Notes under the pieces: model-generated
Databases searched by the model: none
What the model saw: only the letters and a program-made list of their open reading frames with translations
What the model was told of the DNA's origin: nothing
Assembly: GCF_963678635.1 (NCBI RefSeq)
Contig: NC_087062.1
Span: 3,040,001-3,104,000 of the forward strand
DNA: 64,000 nt
Origin: Symsagittifera roscoffensis
Lineage: Eukaryota; Xenacoelomorpha; Acoela; Convolutidae
Direction: 5' to 3'
Position numbers and translations under genes: made by a program
Shown: positions 27,926-37,528 of the stretch, in pieces
How positions within the stretch are numbered: the first letter of the stretch is position 1
Layout: the number at the start of each line of letters is the position of its first letter

Positions 27926-29629
27926 TCAGCCTATACTTAAGTAATATTTCTTATGTAGATACACTTGTATGTTCGTATCAGAGAATATCACGTGTACAAG
28001 CGCGTACAATTCCCGAGGATGCAGTCTTCCTCTATTTGGATCGTACACTGGAAGCGAAAGCTCCTTCACGTCCATTTCCACAAGGAAGTCCCTCAGCCTC
28101 GTCAAAGACAAGACTAGGTTTTCTGGGTCCACGTGCTGCTTCTCTGTCGCCCTCGTTACCAAGAAGCATAAGTACTTTCCCGGTATCTGCGACACCGCCG
28201 GGGGTAAGGCTGCTACGCCCCCTATCCCTGGTCTTTGCTTCCAAAGGAATTCCACGTTTTTGTATTCCCTCTTAAAATCTGCCGCTAGCACCGTCCTAAA
28301 ACTCATGTCTGCGGTGATTGCTATCGCACATGTTCTGTTTGTGAGTATGAAATCACTATCTGTTAGTACTATGTTACTTGAATATTCATTTGGTAAGTTA
28401 AAATATGACTCAACTACCCTGCCTATGTCAGGTTTCTTAGGTTCTTCGCCTGTTTCTGCTTCTAAGTTTCCTGTTTCTCTTGCTATTCTCAATTTTTTTA
28501 TTATCAAGTTTTCAGTGTGGGTAAGTCCTACCCCCACTCCCCGGACAAAAATATCCATCGGCGTCCCCGTCGATCGCATACCGGGTATTAAGTCAAGATT
28601 AGAAGCTGGAATGAGAAGTTGTCCTTCCTGGGCAGCCCAGGAAGGATCATCTCGTTCGGTCTTAATGTATTTCGCGCTTTCGCGATCTACGTCTTGAATC
28701 GTAACGCTGGTCTTTTCAGGGTCTGATGTCATTTCGTTCAGCCTCTCTAAGACACGCAGGTTCGTCAGGTCTTGTTCATTTGACTGCTGTTGCTCATCGT
28801 CGAACTTCACCTCGGGTTTCGACCAGTCGTCAACCCACTCATCGTTGTGATCATCGACTATGTCAATGTCCTGTGACACTGTTATTTCCTCTAAACCCAC
28901 TACTTCCTCCACTATTTTCTTTAGATCTATCCTATCCAATACAAAGTCGTCACCGTAAGGATTGTATTTCTTTCTTAGTCTCGTCCCGTCTTTCTGACGA
29001 GTCTGCATCGTGAACGGAAGATCTGGTTCCATGTTCTTGGGAACCTCTGTCTGTTCGGAATCCTGCCAATCTTCCTCTGCGTAGGGCAAGGTTTCATCGT
29101 CCGCTTCGATCTGTTCGTTTGGATCCAGGTCCAATGGTGTATCCGTACCTTCCTCTACGACTTCGTTTCCATCGTTCTTCTCCCTGGTGCCTTTTTCATT
29201 GACCTCACAAGCAGGATCCATCATTAGATAATCCCCTTCTTCCATGTCTGCAGGTATACACCAGTCTTCTGTCGATGGATTGTGTGGCTTGATGTTCTCG
29301 TAGTGGGCGGCTCGGCCAGTACTCAGTCTATAAAAGCGTCCCTCTTGGTGCACCTCTGTAATCATGAAGGGTCCCCTCCACTTCTTCAGAAGCTTTTTTG
29401 TCCCTTTCGGTGGTATAACGTTCTGAAATACCCATACGTAGTCTCCCACCGAGTAAGCCTTTGCACCAGCTGCTTTCTTGTCGAATCTTTTCCTCTGCCT
29501 TGCCTGTGCCTGCTGAGTGTTTCGTCTACACAAGTCGTTCAACTCCTGTTGGCGTCTGATCACATCCCTCACGTAGACCTGTGGGGATGTTTTCTTTCCC
29601 TCATACTCTGGGTAGAAGAATGTCAAGGG
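27926..29629 (-). CDS. Integrase C-terminus plus macro-like domain (3' part of the pol frame, copy A)
   Basis: This 567-codon frame is the direct in-frame continuation of the gag-pol frame after the stop at 29630-29632; it has no credible start of its own (the next non-stop codons are CCC and TTG). Counting from that TTG, residues about 1-110 form an integrase C-terminal region with a GPY/F-type motif (KKWRGPFMITEV). A long acidic linker with DD and EE runs follows. Residues about 420-566 resemble a macro (ADP-ribose-binding) domain of the TARG1 type: LAADFKREYKNVE, GKYLCFLVTRATEK, SLTRLRDF, ELSLPVYDPNRG and a final strand VYLH. The glycine-rich ADP-ribose loops of active macro domains are not obvious, so it may bind a ligand differently or be structural. 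The same region is conserved in copy B. The fold call rests on my own alignment by eye. Confidence 0.7.
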   Translation of the reverse strand, partial: PLTFFYPEYEGKKTSPQVYVRDVIRRQQELNDLCRRNTQQAQARQRKRFDKKAAGAKAYSVGDYVWVFQNVIPPKGTKKLLKKWRGPFMITEVHQEGRFYRLSTGRAAHYENIKPHNPSTEDWCIPADMEEGDYLMMDPACEVNEKGTREKNDGNEVVEEGTDTPLDLDPNEQIEADDETLPYAEEDWQDSEQTEVPKNMEPDLPFTMQTRQKDGTRLRKKYNPYGDDFVLDRIDLKKIVEEVVGLEEITVSQDIDIVDDHNDEWVDDWSKPEVKFDDEQQQSNEQDLTNLRVLERLNEMTSDPEKTSVTIQDVDRESAKYIKTERDDPSWAAQEGQLLIPASNLDLIPGMRSTGTPMDIFVRGVGVGLTHTENLIIKKLRIARETGNLEAETGEEPKKPDIGRVVESYFNLPNEYSSNIVLTDSDFILTNRTCAIAITADMSFRTVLAADFKREYKNVEFLWKQRPGIGGVAALPPAVSQIPGKYLCFLVTRATEKQHVDPENLVLSLTRLRDFLVEMDVKELSLPVYDPNRGRLHPRELYALVHVIFSDTNIQVYLHKKYYLSIG

Positions 29630-29632
29630 TTA
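29630..29632 (-). other. In-frame TAA splitting the integrase
   Basis: The TAA lies between the integrase core, which ends TGHEKS, and the integrase C-terminal region. The frame stays open for another 567 codons with no base shift. One substitution would explain it. Copy B gives no comparison because it lacks this stretch. Decay is more likely than programmed readthrough, because other single-base nonsense changes are proven elsewhere in the family. Confidence 0.85.
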
Positions 29633-32600
29633 AGACTTCTCGTGTCCCGTCAGCATCATGTGTGGACTGACTCCAGTGGTGGAGTGTTGCGTGCTATTAT
29701 AAGCTCCCATCACCTGTGGAAGGTATCTGTCCCAATCGGTCATGTACCTGGAACAATATACCCTCAGCATCGACACTAACGTCCTATTCTGTCTTTCCAC
29801 TAAGCCATTCGTCTGAGGGTGGTATGTCGTGGAGTGAGCCTGAGCGACTTGTGACCGTCTCATAAGCTCTTTCGTAAGCTCGCCTACGAAAGCCGTTCCA
29901 TTGTCCGATTGAAACGTCATTGGACATCCGTGTCTTGCTATCCACGTATTGATCAGGTGGTCGCATGTCTCTTCCGCCGAGGCAGTTATGCAGGGCACGG
30001 CCTCTGCATACTTCGTGAAGTGATCTATCATGACCAAGACTTGGTTGTAACCGCTGTCTGTCATGCATATCTTCTGGTGATCTATCTGCACCACCTCGTT
30101 GAATTCAGACGACTCAATTGATTGTAAAGGAAATCGCAACTTCCTAGGATCCTTGACCTGTTGGCATGACAGACATGCTGTCACCCATTTCTCGCATGCC
30201 TTTTTCATCCCAGGCCACTCAAAGCGCTTCAGGATCCTCTGATACACTTTGTCGATCCCTTGATGGCCCATCTGATCATGCGACCTGAATAATAGTTCTG
30301 TCTGATAGAGTTGCGGCAACACTATCGCGTTATATTTGTATAAGACCTTGTCTTCTTCTCTTCTCCTGCAAGCCACGATCCCGTCCTTGTTCAGATATAA
30401 TCTCCCCTCCTTCTGCATGAAGTATTGTCTCAGGATCCTATAGCTGTCTTCTTCCAGATCACCTTTGTCAGGTGCACCGTTTTCTATCCACCTTTTTAGG
30501 TTGCTTGTCATGCGATCATTTCTCTGCGCCCTTAGAAGGTCCGAGAGTCTGTATCTCGCCTTCAAGTACGTCTTCATGACTCTCATCTGACTGTTCAGCT
30601 CGTTGGGCTGATGTGTGTCTTCTTCCATCTTAACGCACCAAATCTTCGCCAACGGTTGTGTTTCTTGTTGAAACGGCTGAAGATCAGTCCTGACTACCTC
30701 TTTCTGCGGCAACAGGCTTATCGAACGTTTCGATACCGCTATCGTTTCTAAGTCATCCGCTGCGTTGTCAAAGACTCTTTCGCTTGGTATTAGGTAGCGA
30801 TCACTGTCAGGATCCTGGTACACCTCTCTGTCCAGGTTTCTCGCCCGAGTTTCCACTAGTAGCGTGTGTATCGCCAGTTCTGACAGTTCTGATCCCGAGG
30901 TCGAATCCCTGTCTGAATAGGTGTTCATTCTCGAGCTTTCTGACTTATCATCCGTCGAAGGTGTTGTGCTGGAGACTGCACGCTCCTCCAGATCATGTCC
31001 GTATTTCCTTCGCATCCATCTGAACTCCCCGGACAAAACTTTGTTCTCTAGGTCCTGTTTCTCATCAGGAATTTTCTCGTCTATCTCGGACTCCCCGGAC
31101 AAATTTCCTTGTCCCGGGTGTTGATCTTGTGATCGCTGGTTTTTCTCCTTATCCTTCTCCCCGGACAAATAGTCTTGCAGCAGATTTTGTTTTACAACTC
31201 CACCCTCTTTATCCCGGTCTACAATGGTGACAGTTTTCTTTTGCTTGCCGCTCTCCCGTCCTTTCTGTCCGTAAGAAGTACTGGTTAAAATCTCTTGGGG
31301 TATTGAGGATACTAGTTGCTGAACTATTGTCCTACAATCCCTCTTGTTCTCTTCGTGCTGTTGTCTGGACGGCATGATCTTCACTTTCTCACTGACTGTT
31401 AGCGATGCCACTGCTGCTGTCCACTCGGGGTCATCTCTGGTCACTTCTCTTTCTAACAATCCACCCAGTATCCGCATCACTTGTGGTGTGACTTGCACCG
31501 TTTTATCCAATAATGAGAGGCTGTTTATATTCATGCGAGAGAGTTCTTGCTGTACCAGGTTCGAGCGCAGCAACAAATCCAAGGGGACCGGGTCCTCCCT
31601 TGACAGGATCTTTATCTCGGCTGCTTGCTCTACAGGTAACTCAGGATGCCCCGGAATTGGATGTCCAGACTTATCCAACCATCTCGTTAAGGGAAGCGCT
31701 TCATAAGTTTCTTTGTCCAGAAACGAGAATCCCTCCTTTACTTCCGCCTGATTGGCCTGCTTCTGCTCCAATCTTTCATAGAACTCAGTTTTCTTGCTGA
31801 GACTGTCAGCATTCTGATGTTTATCACGCATCCTGTGTTCGATTATCATATGGTAGCCATCCAGTCTTACTATCCATCTAGCAATATAACTCTGATCCAT
31901 CGAGTAGGTCTTCAACCAGGATAACGCTCTGTTGTCCACGCGTAACTTGAAGGGAGCGCTCCCCAAGTATGCACGGTACTTCTCCACGAAGGTAACTACT
32001 GCAAACATTTCTGCTTTTGGTGCGCCATATTTCATCTCTGTGTCACTCAAGACTTTGCTGCCGTATGCAATGGGACGGAGGACTGTTCTTCCGTTCCATT
32101 CTTGCTCTTGATGCAATATTCCTGAGATGGCCACCACCGATGCGTCTGTGTCAAGAACATACATGCCCTTTTCTGTAGGCATGCCCAGCACTGGCGCTTC
32201 GCACAGTTCCCGCTTTATGTTCTCGAAAGCAACTTGTGCCTCATCGTTCCATTCGAACTTTTTCCCTTTGTTGCGCATCAGCTTCTGCATCGGGTACACC
32301 TTGTCCGCGTATCCTTTTATGAATTCTCGGTAGTAATTGGCAAACCCTAGGAAGCTCATGAGCTGTGTGTCCGTTCTAGGAGCTTTCCATGTCAGCACAG
32401 CCTCTACTGCTTCTGGATCTGGCCTCACACCATGCCGGTCCACCATTCTTCCCAGGTACTTGATCGAATCCCTAAGGATTTCACATTTCGATGGTTTGCA
32501 TTTCAAGCCTGCTCTTTTCATACATCCGAAGACCTCATCGAGTCGATCAATGTGATCCTCCAGGGTTGGTGTCGCTATGACTACGTCATCCACGTAGCAC

Positions 32601-35600
32601 ATCAAGAGATTCCCGTACTTTTTGGTCACTCCTGTCAAAGCCTGAGCCATCAGCCTTTGAAAGGTTGCTGTTGCATTGCACAAGCCGAAGGGCATCCTCT
32701 TCCACTGGTACAACCCCAATTCGCACGCGAATCCGGTTTTCTCCCTGTCCTTCTTTCGCAGAGGAACCTGCCAGAAGGCAGAACCCAAGTCCAATGTGGT
32801 GAAGAACTTTGCATCACCAAGTTTGGATAGGCTCTCGTCTATTCGCGGTATCGGGTACGCATCTTTAATCGTTACCGCGTTCAAGTAACGAAAGTCGCAA
32901 CAAAATCTAAGCTGCCCCCCTTTCTTTTTCGCCATTACTACTCCGCAAGCCCATGGTGATTTCGAGGGTTCTATCATGTCGTATTCAAGCAACATTTCTA
33001 TTTCCGCTCGGCACGCTTCCGATTTATGTGGCGTCATTCGCCTTGCGCCTTCCCTATGGGGAACGGCGCCCTCTTCTAGTTCGATTTCGTGTTCGACGAA
33101 ATTACAGCAACCGATGTCCGCCTTATGTTTTGAAAATACCTCGGCGTTCCGATTTAGGAGGTCCCGCAATTTTTCAAAATCTCCCTCACCTATTTTCCCC
33201 TTTAAATGTTCTATCTCTGGCAAAACCGGTTTGTCAGATTCTAGTTCGTATGACGAGGGGCGTTCCGGAAAATTCGAGCAGCTTGATAAGCCGTCGTCCG
33301 TTTCGGATTTCATTGAAAACAATTTACGAATAGATTTTAATTCATCAATCCTCTTTAAAATTTTATCTTTATTGGCATGATAAGGACAGTCTTTCACACT
33401 ATATTTCTTCAAGTTTTGTGTCTCTTCATAGTCGGTCCTCATCGGCAATGCGTAACCAAGCTTCTTTCCACGCTGGATTGAAACCGTGGTGTCCAGTGTG
33501 TTCAACAACACACTGACACACAGTCCGTTTCGCGTTACCGAGAAGCTCCGGCCTAAAATCACCGAACTCTGACTATTTGGATTCGGTACTAAGCAAACCT
33601 GTTTACTATCACTTAACGAATTTAAATTTCTCATTCTAAAAATTGCTACTACAGCTTGTCCTGGTTGTAACTTTACTTTTCTATCCAAAAAAACTGGTAC
33701 CTTATTTTCATCTGTTATTATCCTATTAATTGGTCTCTTAACATACTTTCGGTCCGGGTTTCTAATCCGTATTAGACCGTTGTTCAAGTCAATCATCACG
33801 TCAAAATTCCTGACAAAATCTCTGCCCAAGATGAATTGGTCGGCGTCGTCCAGATTCTCTACCACCAGGAAGCTCATCCAAAGGTTCCGTCCTCCCATGT
33901 GAAGGACCGTCACCGGTGTTCTTCCGGCTACGTAGATAGCTCCTCGATTTGCAGCAGCTAGTCGGAGATTCGTAGGAATCAGATCTTCCCGCGTGAAGCC
34001 CATTCTCTCCCAGGTTTTTATCGGCATCACACTCACCACCGCGCCTGTGTCCAGAAGCCCTGTGACTCCGATTTTTGTTCCGTTGGTGTCAAGCAGGTGT
34101 GCTGTCACATCTGCTTCATATCCAATATGTACCGCGTCTTGTTCCATCATGGCGTCATGGCCTATCCTGCGGACTTTGAGTTCCTCTTCACCCAAATAGA
34201 TCTGCCCCATTTGGTCATCATCTGTTGTTATGTAAGTCCTGGTGTAGATGCTGATTCCATCCACGTTCAGCATTATTTGATACGGCCCATAGACCTCCAA
34301 GTAGCGTCCATGAAGTTTCTTCATACGAGGGCCACCCGTCGTTAGTAGTGCTCGCACAGCTCTCGACTCAGTGCGTGGCTCCACCTGCCTCAGATAATCT
34401 GCATATGTGTCCAAATGCATTAAAGTGAACTCTGATGGTTCACTCAAATTTCTTATTACCTGGTGTCCAGCCACCGAGATTATCGACTGTATCTTCTTTC
34501 CCTGCGGCGCCATGCCGAACCTCTTACCGGAGATCACTTTAAGTTTCATATCTAAACTGCTTGGTGTTTTCGTCTCTTCGAACTCCGTTGCCTCGAAGGT
34601 ATTCAGTTGCTCCTGAAGCTTTTCATTTTCCAGTTCAAGTTTCACTTTTTGTTCGATCTCTTTCGTCACCAATTCCTGCTGTACTCTATTTAAAGCATCC
34701 TTTGCGGCTGCCTTATAATCGATCTTGAAGTCATCGGCCGCAGTTGCTGGTTCCGGTTCACGTGCCTCTTCTGTTACTGCTTGCATTTTCTTTGCCGCCA
34801 GCTCTTGAGGTTTGTCCTTCCTGCGTGCCTCTGCTTCGCTCAAAAGTCGAGCCTTGCTTGCTTTCACTCCTGACAAAGCTTCTTCATGCCTTGGATGCTT
34901 GATGTCTGCCACTGCATCCCAGAATTGCGGACAATCTGATTTAAAATGACCTTCCAAGTTACAAAAGAAACACCTCGGGCCAAATTTCGCAATTACTCCT
35001 CTCATGAAATCCTCATGATCCAACTCTGACGCATCTTCGTCCTCGAGGCTAAAGCCTATTGCTTTCAAGCCTTGTTTGTAAGCTGGGCATGCTGACCCAT
35101 GATGGTCTGTTGAACTGCAATTAGCACAAGAACGTCTCTTGTCCATATCATCCCTCGGTTTGTACCAATTGTTCCCTTGGTTAGCTGGTCCGTTGTTAAA
35201 ATTGCCATAATTGTTCTTGTAATATCCAGATCTCGAAGGAGGTTTCAACAAAAGATACTCTTTTGATTTGAGCCTCAACTCCTCCGGTGTTGGCGCATTA
35301 GTTGATAGTGGTGTGTAATGCGTTGCTAGCATCGTACGAAGTTCATCATTTTTCACACCATCGATGAATTTTGAGGCTACGGCCAGGTTCATCCTTCGGT
35401 TTGACTCATCCGGTTGGCTGCGTCTTCTCAGCATTTCCAAATCATCGAGAAACTTGTCTATTGTTTCATCTTCTCGTTGCCTCCGTTTCTCGAAGCGCAT
35501 CATCGCCTGGTGCCCCTGCACCCCTGATCCGAAACGGTTTAACAAGATTTCGAAGATTTTCTCAGCAGTGTCACGTTGATACTGTTTCTTAGCCATGACA

Positions 35601-37528
35601 CAGTTCAGGGCTGTCCCTTCTAAGTTGCTGGTGAGCGCGCTGCATTCCTGTCTCTCCGACAAGTCCTCTTCCTCGAAATGCAGCTTCATTACCTCTATCC
35701 AGGTATCAATACAGCCATCAGATTCGTCCTTGTAGCATCTTGGCTTCTTAAAGACTCTTCTGGACTTTTCACTGCGTTCATTGGTTCTAGATAACCGCGT
35801 CAGGAATGTCTCCAAAGACCTGTTCAGGGGTTCAAATGCTGTGGCCATTGCCGTAGCATCCCTTGAGTGTCCCGCCTGAGTGTCCTCACACCTTGTCGAA
35901 GGCTCTGTGTGCGGTGCATCCCTGCAATCCGAATCACCATGAGCGTTTCCCGCTTGGCCCATGTGACTCCTCCTCGGGCTTGTATGCCCCATGTTGCCAG
36001 AATCGCTTCTCCCGGTCGCATGTGTGCTTTGCGTTGGTCGTTCGTTCGAGGTTTGTCTGTTCCCCGTTGAACTTGCTCTACTGTTCGGGCCCCATGCTGT
36101 ATTACCCCTTGTGGCATAGCCTGATGAACTGCCCCTGCCTCTAGTGGATCCATTTGTCTTCCTCCTTTGATGTTCATTGAAGTTCACCCTCGGTTCCCTG
36201 CTGGGACCTCCCGAGTTCGGCTCTCCTTCTTTTGGTCCACTCTTGCTGCTTAGTAGCCCGTCCAACCTATCCATGATAGCCTGCGTTCGCCTCTCCATCA
36301 TCGCGTCTATCTTTGTGTCAAGAGACCCAAGAGACTGCTCTTGCTGAATTCTTAACTTCTCCATGTCGGCTCTTAAGCGTAACTCCCTCTGTTCCGCCTC
36401 TCTTGTCATTCGCGACAAGTTCCTCGTCATATGTTCGTCCGTTCTTTCTTTCAAGCGTTTTTCGCTTCTGCCAGCTTCTTGTCTGTTGCGGTTTATTTCT
36501 TCCCGCAGACTTTCTCTTTCAATGTGAACTGCTCTTTCCAGTTCACTCATCCTTATCGACATCTGTTCATTTTGTTCTCCTAAACTGCCCACTATGTTGT
36601 TTAAGGCTTCCTCTAGTGCTGCCCCGTTATCCATGAGTGGCGTCACTAGTGGTGGTGTAACTCTGTCGGTCCCAGGTAGCTTCGTGCTGGTAGAGATCCG
36701 GGCCTTGACTCTCTGTCTTGACGTTTTATCATTATTTATTTCAGGATCCGCTAACGCGTTGCCAAGCCCTCTGGTTCTACTCTCTTCAGGTTGTGGCTCC
36801 GAACTTGTCCTAATCGTGAAGTCCTTCGACTGGCCCGGCGTGTTTGCCTCTTTGCTTATCGTTGTCACTACACCAAATTTATCCATGGTTCCAGTCTCTC
36901 TTCCGACGTGTGCCTCACTCTCCTGGATCGAACTATTGAGACTGACTTGAGATCCAAAGTCCCCTTGCTCCTCTTCATCCTCTTCCTCCTGGGACTCCCC
37001 ATCGTTTCCTGCTCCTCCTCCCATGCTGAATGGAAAGATGTTTCCGAAGGTGTTCTTCATTCTTTCTGAGAACGATGATGAGGTTGTTTGTTTTCCAGTT
37101 CCGCTTGCCATCATAGTGTTGTCTGTCGGAGATCTTCTAGTTGCCGTTACTTCAGTTGAGATGTCGGACAGTTCCGACATCTCCTCTCGATCCAACGTCC
37201 CGGTGGAAGTGGCAAAATCATGGCCTTGTTCTACCGGAGTAGATTCACTCGCCAGCCTTCTGCCTCTCCCTTCCAGTCCATTTACTCCCTGGTTGTCTTT
37301 CATGGTATGGTCCGTATTGACCTCCACTTCTAACAGTTCTCTTCGCTCTTCTGAGGTCTTTTGACTTCTCGTTTCAACCATTCTGCCTGAAACCGTCCCC
37401 TCTTTATCGGACCGGGTTCGCTTGATCCAATCCACAAAAGGATCGGTCATCGTTTTTCTTTGCTTTTCAGGTATGAATTTCCTAGAGCTATTACCTCGTT
37501 TTGGTATCCTTGACTTGTCTAAACTCAT
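29630..37528 (-). CDS. Ty3/gypsy-type Gag-Pol polyprotein (protease, RT, RNase H, integrase), copy A
   Basis: A single frame of 2632 codons. Residues about 300-423 are a coiled coil; 590-760 a retrotransposon Gag domain; near 800 and 852 are two CX2CX4HX4C zinc knuckles (CANCSSTDHHGSAC and CFFCNLEGHFKSDC). Aspartic protease DTG is at 1160-1162 with a later ILGRDF. The reverse transcriptase has FTTLDLGSAFWQVPL, MPFGL and YVDD at 1645-1648. RNase H has TDAS (D1795), KAEM, VDNRAL and NADSLS. The integrase has an HHCC finger (about 2415-2455) and a DD35E core with D2542 and E2578. The order PR-RT-RH-IN marks a Ty3/gypsy (Metaviridae) element. Unusual points are the roughly 590-residue N-terminal extension before Gag and about 400 residues of low-complexity sequence between RNase H and integrase. 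It ends at TAA 29630-29632, before the expected integrase C-terminus, which follows in the same frame. Every catalytic residue I checked is intact. Confidence 0.95.
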   Translation of the reverse strand: MSLDKSRIPKRGNSSRKFIPEKQRKTMTDPFVDWIKRTRSDKEGTVSGRMVETRSQKTSEERRELLEVEVNTDHTMKDNQGVNGLEGRGRRLASESTPVEQGHDFATSTGTLDREEMSELSDISTEVTATRRSPTDNTMMASGTGKQTTSSSFSERMKNTFGNIFPFSMGGGAGNDGESQEEEDEEEQGDFGSQVSLNSSIQESEAHVGRETGTMDKFGVVTTISKEANTPGQSKDFTIRTSSEPQPEESRTRGLGNALADPEINNDKTSRQRVKARISTSTKLPGTDRVTPPLVTPLMDNGAALEEALNNIVGSLGEQNEQMSIRMSELERAVHIERESLREEINRNRQEAGRSEKRLKERTDEHMTRNLSRMTREAEQRELRLRADMEKLRIQQEQSLGSLDTKIDAMMERRTQAIMDRLDGLLSSKSGPKEGEPNSGGPSREPRVNFNEHQRRKTNGSTRGRGSSSGYATRGNTAWGPNSRASSTGNRQTSNERPTQSTHATGRSDSGNMGHTSPRRSHMGQAGNAHGDSDCRDAPHTEPSTRCEDTQAGHSRDATAMATAFEPLNRSLETFLTRLSRTNERSEKSRRVFKKPRCYKDESDGCIDTWIEVMKLHFEEEDLSERQECSALTSNLEGTALNCVMAKKQYQRDTAEKIFEILLNRFGSGVQGHQAMMRFEKRRQREDETIDKFLDDLEMLRRRSQPDESNRRMNLAVASKFIDGVKNDELRTMLATHYTPLSTNAPTPEELRLKSKEYLLLKPPSRSGYYKNNYGNFNNGPANQGNNWYKPRDDMDKRRSCANCSSTDHHGSACPAYKQGLKAIGFSLEDEDASELDHEDFMRGVIAKFGPRCFFCNLEGHFKSDCPQFWDAVADIKHPRHEEALSGVKASKARLLSEAEARRKDKPQELAAKKMQAVTEEAREPEPATAADDFKIDYKAAAKDALNRVQQELVTKEIEQKVKLELENEKLQEQLNTFEATEFEETKTPSSLDMKLKVISGKRFGMAPQGKKIQSIISVAGHQVIRNLSEPSEFTLMHLDTYADYLRQVEPRTESRAVRALLTTGGPRMKKLHGRYLEVYGPYQIMLNVDGISIYTRTYITTDDDQMGQIYLGEEELKVRRIGHDAMMEQDAVHIGYEADVTAHLLDTNGTKIGVTGLLDTGAVVSVMPIKTWERMGFTREDLIPTNLRLAAANRGAIYVAGRTPVTVLHMGGRNLWMSFLVVENLDDADQFILGRDFVRNFDVMIDLNNGLIRIRNPDRKYVKRPINRIITDENKVPVFLDRKVKLQPGQAVVAIFRMRNLNSLSDSKQVCLVPNPNSQSSVILGRSFSVTRNGLCVSVLLNTLDTTVSIQRGKKLGYALPMRTDYEETQNLKKYSVKDCPYHANKDKILKRIDELKSIRKLFSMKSETDDGLSSCSNFPERPSSYELESDKPVLPEIEHLKGKIGEGDFEKLRDLLNRNAEVFSKHKADIGCCNFVEHEIELEEGAVPHREGARRMTPHKSEACRAEIEMLLEYDMIEPSKSPWACGVVMAKKKGGQLRFCCDFRYLNAVTIKDAYPIPRIDESLSKLGDAKFFTTLDLGSAFWQVPLRKKDREKTGFACELGLYQWKRMPFGLCNATATFQRLMAQALTGVTKKYGNLLMCYVDDVVIATPTLEDHIDRLDEVFGCMKRAGLKCKPSKCEILRDSIKYLGRMVDRHGVRPDPEAVEAVLTWKAPRTDTQLMSFLGFANYYREFIKGYADKVYPMQKLMRNKGKKFEWNDEAQVAFENIKRELCEAPVLGMPTEKGMYVLDTDASVVAISGILHQEQEWNGRTVLRPIAYGSKVLSDTEMKYGAPKAEMFAVVTFVEKYRAYLGSAPFKLRVDNRALSWLKTYSMDQSYIARWIVRLDGYHMIIEHRMRDKHQNADSLSKKTEFYERLEQKQANQAEVKEGFSFLDKETYEALPLTRWLDKSGHPIPGHPELPVEQAAEIKILSREDPVPLDLLLRSNLVQQELSRMNINSLSLLDKTVQVTPQVMRILGGLLEREVTRDDPEWTAAVASLTVSEKVKIMPSRQQHEENKRDCRTIVQQLVSSIPQEILTSTSYGQKGRESGKQKKTVTIVDRDKEGGVVKQNLLQDYLSGEKDKEKNQRSQDQHPGQGNLSGESEIDEKIPDEKQDLENKVLSGEFRWMRRKYGHDLEERAVSSTTPSTDDKSESSRMNTYSDRDSTSGSELSELAIHTLLVETRARNLDREVYQDPDSDRYLIPSERVFDNAADDLETIAVSKRSISLLPQKEVVRTDLQPFQQETQPLAKIWCVKMEEDTHQPNELNSQMRVMKTYLKARYRLSDLLRAQRNDRMTSNLKRWIENGAPDKGDLEEDSYRILRQYFMQKEGRLYLNKDGIVACRRREEDKVLYKYNAIVLPQLYQTELLFRSHDQMGHQGIDKVYQRILKRFEWPGMKKACEKWVTACLSCQQVKDPRKLRFPLQSIESSEFNEVVQIDHQKICMTDSGYNQVLVMIDHFTKYAEAVPCITASAEETCDHLINTWIARHGCPMTFQSDNGTAFVGELTKELMRRSQVAQAHSTTYHPQTNGLVERQNRTLVSMLRVYCSRYMTDWDRYLPQVMGAYNSTQHSTTGVSPHMMLTGHEKS

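Noticed and set aside
27892-37364. Plus-strand open frames opposite gag-pol
   Set aside because: Up to 242 codons, but without recognisable domains and lying antisense to a well-supported polyprotein; shadow frames.
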